Origin: Candidatus Melainabacteria bacterium
Lineage (GTDB): Bacteria; Actinomycetota; Actinomycetes; Mycobacteriales; Pseudonocardiaceae
Reading direction: 5' to 3'
Assembly: GCA_903970565.1 (NCBI GenBank)
Contig: CAJCJE010000943.1
Span: 1-5,987 of the forward strand
DNA: 5,987 bases
The notes under the pieces are model-generated. The model searched no databases. It saw nothing but the letters and a program-made list of their open reading frames with translations, and was not told the DNA's origin. Each line of letters starts with the position of its first letter. Positions within the stretch are counted from its first letter, which is position 1. Both the position numbers and the translations under genes were made by a program. Shown piece by piece: positions 1 through 5,987 of this stretch.

Positions 1-812
1 TGCGGGCCGCCGGGGTGAACTTCCGCGATGTGCTCACCGTGCTCGGGATGTATCCCGGCGAGCCGACCCCGCTCGGTCTGGAAGGTGCCGGGCTGGTGAC
101 CGAGGTCGGAGCCGGGGTGACCGGGTTCGCCGTCGGCGACCGGGTGCTCGGTATGTTCCCCGGAGCCTTGGCCAGCTGCACGGTCGCTGATTCCCGGATG
201 CTGGCGCCGATGCCGTCGGGCTGGTCGTTCGCGGACGCGGCGTCGGTGCCGATCGTGTTCCTCACCGCCTACTACGCCCTGCACGATCTGGCCGAGTTGC
301 GGGCGGGCGAGCGGATTCTGGTGCACGCGGCGGCCGGTGGGGTCGGGATGGCCGCGGTGCAGTTGGCCAGGCACTGGGGCGCGTCCGTGGTCGGCACGGC
401 CAGTCCCGGCAAATGGCGGCTACTGCGCGAGTTCGGTTTGCGGGCCGAGGAGATCGCCTCGTCGCGCACGACCAAGTTCGAGCAGCAGTTCGATCCGGTC
501 GACGTGGTACTGAACTCGTTGGCCGGGGAGTTCATCGACGCCTCGCTGCGGCTGCTGGCCGAGGACGGCCGGTTCATCGAGATGGGCAAGACCGATCCGC
601 GCGATCCGGCCGGGGTGCGCTATCGCGCGTTCGACCTGGTCGAGGCCGGGCCGGTGCGGATCGGCGAGATGCTGGCCGAGATCATGGGATTGTTGCGCGA
701 GGGCGCCATCCGTCCGCTGCCGATCTCCGCCTGGGACGCGCGGGAACTCCAGGAAGCGTTCCGGTACATGGCTGCCGCGCGGCATGTAGGCAAGGTCGTC
801 GTCACGATTCCT
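1..812 (+). other. Enoylreductase (ER) domain, N-terminus cut by window edge
   Basis: This is an NADPH-dependent enoylreductase of the medium-chain dehydrogenase fold. It reduces the alpha-beta double bond left by a dehydratase. Visible marks are [18 protein letters not shown] at residues 2-19, the nucleotide-binding stretch [13 protein letters not shown] at 108-120, then an SPGKW segment and a FIEMGKTD segment, all typical of PKS ERs. Compared with the family, roughly 40-60 N-terminal residues lie upstream of the window. A tyrosine sits in the LGMYPG segment (residue 17). I recall that a Tyr/Val choice in the ER substrate pocket correlates with alpha-methyl configuration, but I cannot confirm this is that residue, and the module's AT is not visible. 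The domain looks intact and active. Confidence 0.93.
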
Positions 813-2036
813 CGACCGTTGGGCGAGGGCACCGTGTTGATCACCGGCGGTACCGGTGGTCTCGGCTCGCTGCTGGCCGGGCATCTGGCGCGCACGCACG
901 GAGTGCGCGATCTGGTCCTGCTGAGCCGTTCCGGCCAGGCCGGCCCGTTCGTGGACGAACTGACCGAACTGGGCGCGCGGGTTCGGGTACTCGCCTGTGA
1001 CGTGTCCGACCGGGACGCGCTGGGCCAGGTTGTCGAGCAGGTCGGTGAACTCTCGGCGGTGTTCCACACGGCCGGGGTGGTCGACGACGGGACGGTGCCC
1101 GGCCTGACCCCGGCCCGGCTGGCCTCGGTGCTGGCGCCCAAGTTCGACGGCGCGCGGTGGCTGGACGAGCTGACCAGGCGACACGATCTGAGTCACTTCG
1201 TGGTGTTCTCCGCCGCCGCCGGTCTGCTCGGAGGCGCCGGACAGGGCAACTACGCGGCGGCGAACCTCGCCCTCGACGCGCTGGCCGCGCAACGCAGGAC
1301 CGCCGGCCTGCCGGCCATCTCCCTGGCCTGGGGACCGTGGACCAACGAGTTCGGCATGACGAAGGGACTGTCGGAGACCGACCTGATCCGGATGAGCAAG
1401 GGCGGCATGGTGCCGCTGTCGGCCGAGGGTGGCCTGGCCATGCTGGATGCCGCGTTGGCGTCGGCGAGGACGACGGTGGTGCCGATCAAGTTGAACCTGT
1501 CGGTGATCCGGTCCGCGCCGGAGCAGGTGCCGCCGCTGTTGCACGGTCTGGCCGGTCCGGCGCGGCGACGGGCCAGGGCGGCGACCGCGGTGGCGGCGGA
1601 TGCCAAACCGCTGGCCGAGCAGCTGCTCGACCAGCCCGCCGAAGCTCGGGTCGAGACGCTGCTTCGGCTGGTCACCGAGGAGGTGGCGGCCGTGCTCGGT
1701 CACGGTTCGGCCGATCAGGTCGACCCCGAACGCAGCTTCTACGAGCTGGGGTTCGACTCGCTGACCGCGGTCGAGTTGCGCAACCGGCTCGGTGCGGCCA
1801 GCGGGCTGCGGCTGCCGGCGACGCTGGTGTTCGACTACCCGACCACCGAGGACCTGGTCGGTTACCTGATCGAGGAACTGCTGCCGCACCAGGCGGATGC
1901 GACGGACGCCAAGGATGTCACGGCGACCAAGGACATCACGGCTGCCAAGGACGCGGCGGCCGAACTGGATGGTGAGCTCGACGCCGCTGATGCCGACGAG
2001 CTGTTTGCCCTGCTGGATCGGGAACTGGAGTCGTGA
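1..2036 (+). CDS. Modular type I polyketide synthase, C-terminal part (ER-KR-ACP-docking), 5' partial
   Basis: This is the 3' end of a PKS gene. The frame is already open at the left edge, with the first full codon at base 3, and it ends at TGA 2034-2036. That gives 677 visible residues; residue numbers here count from the codon at base 3. The GTG at base 15 is not a start, because it sits inside the conserved ER segment AAGVNFRDV. Domains in order are ER (about 1-270, N-terminus missing), KR catalytic half (about 277-452), ACP (about 549-626, Ser586) and a C-terminal docking tail (about 628-677). An ER normally occurs with an upstream DH, so the module is probably KS-AT-DH-ER-KR-ACP, but KS, AT and DH are outside the window. 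There is no thioesterase, so the chain is passed on, most likely to the PKS starting at 2113. I saw no in-frame TTA codon. The odd point is Ala404 where the KR catalytic serine is expected. Confidence 0.97.
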   Translation, partial: RAAGVNFRDVLTVLGMYPGEPTPLGLEGAGLVTEVGAGVTGFAVGDRVLGMFPGALASCTVADSRMLAPMPSGWSFADAASVPIVFLTAYYALHDLAELRAGERILVHAAAGGVGMAAVQLARHWGASVVGTASPGKWRLLREFGLRAEEIASSRTTKFEQQFDPVDVVLNSLAGEFIDASLRLLAEDGRFIEMGKTDPRDPAGVRYRAFDLVEAGPVRIGEMLAEIMGLLREGAIRPLPISAWDARELQEAFRYMAAARHVGKVVVTIPRPLGEGTVLITGGTGGLGSLLAGHLARTHGVRDLVLLSRSGQAGPFVDELTELGARVRVLACDVSDRDALGQVVEQVGELSAVFHTAGVVDDGTVPGLTPARLASVLAPKFDGARWLDELTRRHDLSHFVVFSAAAGLLGGAGQGNYAAANLALDALAAQRRTAGLPAISLAWGPWTNEFGMTKGLSETDLIRMSKGGMVPLSAEGGLAMLDAALASARTTVVPIKLNLSVIRSAPEQVPPLLHGLAGPARRRARAATAVAADAKPLAEQLLDQPAEARVETLLRLVTEEVAAVLGHGSADQVDPERSFYELGFDSLTAVELRNRLGAASGLRLPATLVFDYPTTEDLVGYLIEELLPHQADATDAKDVTATKDITAAKDAAAELDGELDAADADELFALLDRELES
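831..1358 (+). other. Ketoreductase (KR) domain of the upstream module, catalytic Ser replaced by Ala
   Basis: This is the catalytic half of a PKS ketoreductase, a short-chain dehydrogenase fold that reduces the beta-keto group with NADPH. The cofactor loop TGGTGGLG is at residues 281-288 of the fragment. Lys380, Tyr417 and Asn421 have the expected spacing (Lys at Tyr-37, Asn at Tyr+4). VDD at 360-362 stands where B-type KRs carry LDD, and there is no Trp eight residues before the tyrosine, so the fingerprint is B-type. Position Tyr-5 is alanine rather than the proline of B2 types. The oddity is the usual FSS motif, which here reads FSAAAG: Ser403 is at Tyr-14, but Tyr-13, the catalytic serine in erythromycin KR1, is Ala404 (codon 1212-1214). 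The structural half of the KR should lie before the ER, outside the window. Activity is uncertain, since the rest of the fold is well kept. Confidence 0.92.
1647..1880 (+). other. Acyl carrier protein (ACP) domain
   Basis: This acyl carrier protein holds the growing chain on a phosphopantetheine arm. The motif [16 protein letters not shown] contains the attachment serine, Ser586 of the fragment (codon 1758-1760). It is followed by [21 protein letters not shown], split in the sequence by no gap and typical of the last helices of a PKS ACP. Length of about 78 residues is normal. It is the only ACP visible in the window and belongs to the last module of the upstream protein. Confidence 0.95.
1884..2033 (+). 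other. C-terminal docking domain and linker
   Basis: The tail after the ACP is about 50 residues. It starts with a charged linker rich in Ala, Thr, Lys and Asp and ends with the acidic helix [15 protein letters not shown]. An ELF-x-LLD-x-EL pattern at the extreme C-terminus is typical of class 1a docking helices of actinobacterial PKSs, which bind the N-terminal coiled coil of the next PKS protein. The absence of a thioesterase and the adjacent PKS with a matching type of N-terminus support this role. Which partner it binds is inferred from gene order. Confidence 0.8.
1902..1955 (+). repeat. Three tandem 18-bp imperfect repeats coding for TxxKDx
   Basis: Three consecutive in-frame 18-bp units, 1902-1919, 1920-1937 and 1938-1955, code for [12 protein letters not shown] and TAAKDA. 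Each begins with ACG and carries AAG-GA(C/T) at the same place. They lie in the linker between the ACP and the docking helix. They probably lengthen a flexible or weakly helical spacer and may have grown by slippage or unequal recombination. Confidence 0.75.
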
Positions 2037-2048
2037 GAGGCGCGAGCC

Positions 2049-2071
2049 GGCCCGTTGCCGGTTGACGGGCC
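2049..2071 (+). repeat. Intergenic inverted repeat A (7-bp stem, 9-nt loop)
   Basis: GGCCCGT (2049-2055) pairs perfectly with ACGGGCC (2065-2071) around a 9-nt loop. It begins 13 bases after the stop codon of the upstream gene. No T-run follows, so it does not look like a classical intrinsic terminator. It shares its right arm with hairpin B, so the two cannot form together. Confidence 0.55.
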
Positions 2072-2083
2072 TTCCCGTCGGCC
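2060..2083 (+). repeat. Intergenic inverted repeat B (10-bp stem, CCTT loop)
   Basis: GACGGG (2064-2069) and CCCGTC (2074-2079) form a perfect 6-bp stem with a CCTT tetraloop. Two G-U pairs and two G-C pairs (2060-2063 with 2080-2083) extend it to 10 pairs. It lies 13 bases before the GAGGAG ribosome binding site of the next gene. It could stabilise the mRNA end, slow read-through or simply space the genes; its function is not known from sequence. Confidence 0.55.
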
Positions 2084-2096
2084 AGCGCGTTCTCAA

Positions 2097-2102
2097 GAGG
2101 AG
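2097..2102 (+). promoter_or_regulatory. Ribosome binding site of the downstream PKS
   Basis: GAGGAG, within AAGAGGAGAG, is a strong Shine-Dalgarno sequence 10 bases before the GTG at 2113. It decides the start codon. The protein beginning there opens directly with a docking coiled coil of normal length, and there is no better-placed ATG nearby. Confidence 0.85.
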
Positions 2103-2112
2103 AGATACACCA

Positions 2113-2211
2113 GTGGAGAACGAAAGCAAGTACCTCGACTACCTCAGGCGGGCCACCGCCGACCTACGGCAGGCGCGGCGCCGGGTCAAGGAGTTGGAGG
2201 ATGCCGACCGC
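2113..2211 (+). other. N-terminal docking coiled coil
   Basis: The first 33 residues are highly charged and helical with heptad-like Leu/Val spacing: [15 protein letters not shown] followed by [16 protein letters not shown]. This is the usual class 1a N-terminal docking domain before an actinobacterial KS (family pattern: Y/L-LRR-x-TADL-x-x-x-RRR-L-x-E-x-E). It is expected to dimerise and bind the C-terminal docking helix of the preceding PKS protein. It ends at [15 protein letters not shown], where the KS begins. Confidence 0.88.
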
Positions 2212-5200
2212 GAGCCGATCGCGGTGGTCGGCATGGGCTGTCGGTTCCCTGGTGGGATCACCACGCCGGAGGGCCTGTGGTCGCTGCTGGCCGACGGCGG
2301 TGACGCGATGGGTGAGTTCCCGGCCGACCGGGGCTGGCAGATCGACACGCTGTATGATCCGGACCCGGACCGCTCGGGCTCGATCTACGCGCGGGACGGC
2401 GGGTTCATCTACGACGCCGGCCACTTCGACGCCGGCTTCTTCGGGATGAGCCCGCGCGAGGCACTGGCCACCGATCCGCAGCAGCGGCTGATGTTGCAGA
2501 TCGCCTGGGAAACCTTTGAACGCGCGCGCATCGACCCGGCCACGGTGCGCGGCAGCGAGGTGGGCGTGTTCGTCGGCGCGGCGGCGACCGGTTACGGCGC
2601 GGTGGCCAAACTGCCGGAGGGCGTCGAGGGTCATCTGCTGACCGGCACCTCCACCTCGGTGGTCTCGGGCCGGATCGCGTTCGTATTCGGTCTCAGGGGG
2701 CCGGCCGTCACCGTGGACACGGCCTGTTCCTCCTCGCTGGTCGCCATGCATCTGGCCATGCGGTCCCTGCGCCGGTCGGAATGCGGCCTGGCGCTGGTCG
2801 GCGGTGTCACCGTGATGCCGACGCCCGGCATGTTCCTGGAGTTCAGCCGACAGCGCGGGTTGGCCGCCGACGGCCGGTGCAAGCCGTTCGCCGCCGCCGC
2901 CGACGGCACCGGCTGGTCGGAGGGGGCCGGTCTGCTGCTGATCGAGCGGCTGTCGGACGCACAGCGCAACGGCCACCCGATTCTCGCGGTGCTGCGGGGT
3001 AGCGCGGTCAACTCCGACGGCGCGAGCAACGGACTCACCGCGCCGAACGGTCCCGCGCAGCAGCAGGTCATCGGCAAGGCACTGGCCGATGCCGGCCTCA
3101 CACCGTCCGATGTGGACGCGGTGGAGGCGCACGGCACCGGAACCACGCTGGGCGACCCGATCGAGGCGCAGGCCCTGCTGGCCACCTACGGTCGCGCGGA
3201 ACGCTCCGAACCGCTGTGGCTGGGTTCGGTCAAGTCCAACCTCGGGCACACCCAGGCGGCGGCCGGGGTGGCCGGCGTGATCAAGATGGTGCTGGCGATG
3301 CGGCAGGAACTCCTGCCGCGCAGCCTGCACATCGACCAGCCGACCCCGCACGTGGACTGGGCCGCTGGTGAGGTCGAACTGCTGACCGAGGCGCGGCCCT
3401 GGTCACCGGCGGAGAACCCGCGCCGCGCGGCGGTGTCCTCCTTCGGTATCAGCGGCACCAACGCCCACCTCATCCTGGAAGAGGCCCCCCGCCCCGACGC
3501 CGACGCCGACGCCGAAACCGAGCCCGACCCGGCGCCGACCCGACCGGCCGCGCCGTCGCCGTGGCTGCTCTCGGCCAAGAGCGCGGTCGCGCTCCGCGCG
3601 CAGGCCGGTCGGCTGCTCGCGCACACTCAGCAGCATCATCCCGAGCTGACCGCCGAGGACATCGCGCACTCGCTGGTGGCCACCCGTGGCACCTTCGAGT
3701 ACCGGGCCGCCGTGGTGGGCGAGGACATCACCGAACTTTACGCCGGTCTGGCCGCCCTCGCGGCCGACCAACCCTCCGCCGCCCTGGTACAGGGGCGCGC
3801 GGAGAAGGGCAAACTGGCGTTCCTGTTCTCCGGTCAGGGTGCGCAGCGAATCGCGATGGGCCGGGAGCTGTACGCGGCCTTCCCGGTGTTCGCGCGGGCC
3901 CTGGACGAGATCACCGCCCAGTTCCCGCCGGAACTGGCGCAGGTCGTCCTGGAGGGCGGCGAACGGCTCGACCGCACCGAATACACCCAGCCCGCGCTGT
4001 TCGCCATCGAGGTCGCGCTGTTCCGGCTGGTGGAAAGCCTTGGCGTGAAGCCGGATTACCTGCTCGGTCATTCCATCGGCGAACTGGCCGCCGCGCACGT
4101 GGCCGGCGTGTTCTCGCTGACCGACGCCTGTGCGCTGGTGGCGGCGCGCGGCCGGCTGATGCAGGCCCTGCCGGTCGGCGGTGCGATGGTGTCGGTACAG
4201 GCCGGTGCCGAGGAGATCCGGCCGCTGCTGACCGAGCGGGTCTGCATCGCCGCACGCAACGGCCCCACCGCGACCGTGATCTCCGGGGACACTGACGCGG
4301 TCGAGGCGCTCGTCGCGCAGGTCCAGGACTGGGGCCGCAAGACCAGGCGGCTCACGGTCAGCCACGCCTTCCATTCGCCCCGGATGGACCCCATGCTGGC
4401 CGAGTTCGGCACGGTGGCCGCCGGAATACGCTACGCCGCACCGAAAATTCCGATCGTGTCCAATGTGACCGGACGACCGGCGACCGCCGACGAGCTGCGC
4501 AGCCCGGAGTACTGGACGCGGCAGGTGCGGGAGGCGGTCCGGTTCCACGACGGGGTGGTGCACCTGCGCGAAGCCGGTGTCTCGCGGTTCCTGGAGCTGG
4601 GACCGGACGCGGTGCTGACCGCGATGGTCGCGGACTGCCTGCCCGGTTCGACCGTGGTGGCCGCCGCGCTGCTGCGCCGGGACAACCCGGAACCGCGCAC
4701 CGCGATCACCGCCCTGGCCACTCTGCACGCCAACGGCGTCCGGTTCGACTGGCGGCCGATCACCGGTGGTCGGCCGGTGCCGCTGCCCACCTACGCCTTC
4801 CAGACCCGCCGGTTCTGGCTGGAGAGCGCGCCGGACAGCAGCGGCCTGTCCTACCGAACCACCTGGACGCCGACCGTGCTGGCGTCCGGCGCGAACACCG
4901 GGAGCTGGCTGCTGGTGGTCCCACCCGGTGACGCGGCGGCGGAGGTCGCCGCCCGGATCGCCGACACCCTCGACGTCCGCATCGTCACCCTCGCCGAACT
5001 GCGTGACCAGCAGGTGGCCGAGCCGACCGGCGTGCTGTCCCTGCTGGCGCTGGACGAACACGGTGTCGACGGCGTGCCGGACGGGCTGGCCGGCACGCTG
5101 GAACTCATCCGGTTGCTGCGCGACAAGGCGATCGACGCACCGCTGTGGCTGGCGACCACGGGGGCGGTCGCGGTGGCCGGCGGCGACGGACCCCGCGCGC

Positions 5201-5987
5201 CACGGCAAGCCGCGATGTGGGGCCTGGGCCGCTCCGCCGCGCTGGAACAGCCGCAGCGTTTCGGCGGCCTGGTCGACCTCGCGGTCGGCGCGGACCCGCG
5301 CGCGCTGGCCAGGCTGCCCGAAGTCCTCGCGGCCGGCGGCGAGTTCGCGATCAGGTCCGGTGGCGTGTTCACCCGGCGGTTGAGCCGGACCACGGTCGCC
5401 GGCGCGAACTGGCGTCCGGAGGGCACGGTGCTGGTCACCGGGGGGACCGGCGGCCTCGGCCAGCAGGTGGCCCGCTGGCTGGCCACGCGGGGAGCCGACC
5501 GCGTCGTCCTGATCAGCCGTACCGGACCGGCCGCGTCCGGCGTCACCGAACTCGTGGCGGAACTGGCCGCGCTGGGCACCACGGTGACCGCGCACTCCTG
5601 TGACGCCGCCGACCGCGAGCAGTTGGCCGGTCTGCTGGCGCGGCTGGACGCCGATGGCGAGCCGGTGCGCGCGGTCATCCACGCGGCCGGCGTCCTCGCC
5701 GACGGCGTGCTGGAAACCCTGACGGCGGAACAACTCCGCACCGTGCTGCGGCCGAAACTGTTGGCAGCGGCCAATCTGGACGAACTCACCAGGGACCGCG
5801 ACCTGTCCGCGTTCGTGCTGTTCTCCTCGCTCGCCGGGGTCCTCGGCTCCGCCGGCCAGGCCAACTATGCCGCCGCCAACGCCTACCTCGACGCGCTGGC
5901 CGGTCACCGCAGGGCCGCCGGGCTGCCCGCGCTCTCGGTTGCCTGGGGCCCGTGGGCGGGCAGTGGCATGGCGGTGGACGGCGCCGT
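2113..5987 (+). CDS. Modular type I polyketide synthase, N-terminal part (docking-KS-AT-KR), 3' partial
   Basis: This PKS gene starts at GTG 2113 behind a strong ribosome binding site and stays open through the right edge, giving 1291 complete codons. Domains in order are an N-terminal docking coiled coil (1-33), KS (34-457), KS-AT linker (458-567), AT (568-856), post-AT linker ending in [10 protein letters not shown] (894-903), KR structural half (about 911-1103) and KR catalytic half (1104 to the edge). The linker passes straight from the post-AT segment into the KR, and no DH motif (HxxxGxxxxP) or ER is present, so this is a KS-AT-KR module. An ACP should follow outside the window. The KS has the normal catalytic cysteine, so it is an extension module, not a loading module. 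It lies 76 bp after the upstream PKS on the same strand, probably in the same operon. Predicted step: one malonyl-CoA extension, then reduction to a hydroxyl. Confidence 0.97.
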   Translation, partial: MENESKYLDYLRRATADLRQARRRVKELEDADREPIAVVGMGCRFPGGITTPEGLWSLLADGGDAMGEFPADRGWQIDTLYDPDPDRSGSIYARDGGFIYDAGHFDAGFFGMSPREALATDPQQRLMLQIAWETFERARIDPATVRGSEVGVFVGAAATGYGAVAKLPEGVEGHLLTGTSTSVVSGRIAFVFGLRGPAVTVDTACSSSLVAMHLAMRSLRRSECGLALVGGVTVMPTPGMFLEFSRQRGLAADGRCKPFAAAADGTGWSEGAGLLLIERLSDAQRNGHPILAVLRGSAVNSDGASNGLTAPNGPAQQQVIGKALADAGLTPSDVDAVEAHGTGTTLGDPIEAQALLATYGRAERSEPLWLGSVKSNLGHTQAAAGVAGVIKMVLAMRQELLPRSLHIDQPTPHVDWAAGEVELLTEARPWSPAENPRRAAVSSFGISGTNAHLILEEAPRPDADADAETEPDPAPTRPAAPSPWLLSAKSAVALRAQAGRLLAHTQQHHPELTAEDIAHSLVATRGTFEYRAAVVGEDITELYAGLAALAADQPSAALVQGRAEKGKLAFLFSGQGAQRIAMGRELYAAFPVFARALDEITAQFPPELAQVVLEGGERLDRTEYTQPALFAIEVALFRLVESLGVKPDYLLGHSIGELAAAHVAGVFSLTDACALVAARGRLMQALPVGGAMVSVQAGAEEIRPLLTERVCIAARNGPTATVISGDTDAVEALVAQVQDWGRKTRRLTVSHAFHSPRMDPMLAEFGTVAAGIRYAAPKIPIVSNVTGRPATADELRSPEYWTRQVREAVRFHDGVVHLREAGVSRFLELGPDAVLTAMVADCLPGSTVVAAALLRRDNPEPRTAITALATLHANGVRFDWRPITGGRPVPLPTYAFQTRRFWLESAPDSSGLSYRTTWTPTVLASGANTGSWLLVVPPGDAAAEVAARIADTLDVRIVTLAELRDQQVAEPTGVLSLLALDEHGVDGVPDGLAGTLELIRLLRDKAIDAPLWLATTGAVAVAGGDGPRAPRQAAMWGLGRSAALEQPQRFGGLVDLAVGADPRALARLPEVLAAGGEFAIRSGGVFTRRLSRTTVAGANWRPEGTVLVTGGTGGLGQQVARWLATRGADRVVLISRTGPAASGVTELVAELAALGTTVTAHSCDAADREQLAGLLARLDADGEPVRAVIHAAGVLADGVLETLTAEQLRTVLRPKLLAAANLDELTRDRDLSAFVLFSSLAGVLGSAGQANYAAANAYLDALAGHRRAAGLPALSVAWGPWAGSGMAVDGA
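2212..3483 (+). other. Ketosynthase (KS) domain, active-site residues intact
   Basis: The ketosynthase takes the chain from the upstream ACP and condenses it with the extender unit by decarboxylative Claisen condensation. It opens with [15 protein letters not shown] (34-48). The active site [11 protein letters not shown] carries Cys205. HGTGT has His340, and [11 protein letters not shown] has His379. The Cys-His and His-His spacings of 135 and 39 are normal for the family (about 135 and 40). It ends at [12 protein letters not shown]. The cysteine is not replaced by Gln, so it is not a KSQ loading domain. Length of about 424 residues is normal. Confidence 0.97.
3496..3513 (+). repeat. Short GACGCC triplet repeat in the KS-AT linker
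   Basis: Three perfect GACGCC hexamers code for Asp-Ala pairs at residues 462-467. They sit in an acidic, proline-rich hinge just after the KS end ([14 protein letters not shown]). This is a low-complexity linker that could vary in copy number between strains without harming the domains. Confidence 0.6.
3814..4680 (+). other. Acyltransferase (AT) domain, predicted malonyl-CoA specific
   Basis: The acyltransferase loads the extender unit from CoA onto the module's ACP. SGQGAQ is at 573-578. The nucleophile motif GHSIGE (652-657) has Ser654, and Arg679 in AARGRLMQ is the expected carboxylate-binding arginine. The specificity motif reads HAFH (751-754), with His754 the catalytic histidine. HAFH together with GHSIG and the preceding [16 protein letters not shown] is the malonyl-CoA fingerprint; methylmalonyl ATs carry YASH and usually GHSQG. 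The specificity call is a family-based prediction. The domain looks complete. Confidence 0.93.
4843..5987 (+). other. Ketoreductase (KR) domain, structural and catalytic halves, C-terminus cut by window edge
   Basis: The structural half runs from [10 protein letters not shown] (911-920) to about 1103. The catalytic half has the NADPH loop TGGTGGLG at 1109-1116. The full tetrad is present: Lys1215, Ser1239 (FSSLAG), Tyr1252 (ANYAAAN) and Asn1256. LAD at 1195-1197 stands in place of LDD; the third-position Asp, the most indicative residue of B-type KRs, is kept. There is no Trp at Tyr-8 and no Pro at Tyr-5, pointing to B1 type and a D-configured hydroxyl without alpha-epimerisation. The last visible residues are [14 protein letters not shown], near the end of the domain. 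The reduction product should remain a hydroxyl because no DH is present. Confidence 0.94.

Noticed and set aside
15..17. GTG as start of the first PKS protein
   Set aside because: It encodes a Val within the conserved ER segment, and the reading frame is open to the window edge, so the gene starts upstream.
2049..2083. Rho-independent terminator between the genes
   Set aside because: No T-run follows either stem, and the flanking genes look co-transcribed, so I record only inverted repeats.
420..2129. Minus-strand open frame (569 codons) opposite the ER-KR-ACP region
   Set aside because: Same reason: it mirrors a well-supported PKS frame, has biased composition and no recognisable motif.
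2055..2303. Small plus-strand frame across the gene boundary (82 codons)
   Set aside because: It overlaps the docking and KS coding region out of frame, is Arg/Gly-rich and has no Shine-Dalgarno sequence.
2164..3351. Minus-strand open frame (395 codons) opposite the KS
   Set aside because: It is a codon-bias shadow of the KS, with no domain and no convincing ribosome binding site.
3403..5907. Long minus-strand open frame (834 codons) opposite the AT and KR
   Set aside because: It lies entirely antisense to a PKS frame with recognisable domains throughout. Its translation is low-complexity, rich in Arg, Gly, Gln and His, with no recognisable domain. Long antisense frames are expected where third codon positions are mostly G or C.
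831..5987. Recent duplication or gene conversion between the two KR domains
   Set aside because: Outside the cofactor and active-site motifs the two KRs differ at many residues and at synonymous sites; I see no long identical DNA stretch.

Overview
This high-GC window lies inside a modular type I polyketide synthase (PKS) cluster. The domain types, GTG start, strong Shine-Dalgarno sequence and G/C-rich third codon positions fit an actinomycete of the Streptomyces, Amycolatopsis or Pseudonocardiales kind. I cannot name the species or the product.

Layout: (1) Bases 1-2036, + strand, are the 3' end of a PKS gene whose start lies outside the window. It encodes the end of a reducing module: an enoylreductase (ER) missing its N-terminus, the ketoreductase (KR) catalytic half, an acyl carrier protein (ACP) and a C-terminal docking tail. 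(2) Bases 2037-2112 are a 76-bp gap holding two overlapping inverted repeats and a clear ribosome binding site. (3) Bases 2113-5987, + strand, are the 5' part of the next PKS gene, open through the right edge for 1291 codons. It encodes an N-terminal docking coiled coil, a ketosynthase (KS), a malonyl-type acyltransferase (AT) and a KR, with no dehydratase (DH) or ER between AT and KR.

How they work together: the first protein probably ends with its chain on the ACP. Its C-terminal docking helix would meet the N-terminal coiled coil of the second protein. The KS of the second protein then takes the chain, extends it with malonyl-CoA, and the KR reduces the new beta-keto group to a hydroxyl. 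The KR fingerprint suggests B1 type, giving a D-configured hydroxyl with no alpha-methyl branch.

The assembly line is of a known kind; I see no new class of system. The point most worth a second look is the KR of the first module. The usual catalytic serine, 13 residues before the catalytic tyrosine, reads as alanine, while the lysine, tyrosine, asparagine and cofactor motif are intact. Two smaller points are an 18-bp tandem repeat in the docking linker and the mutually exclusive hairpins between the genes.
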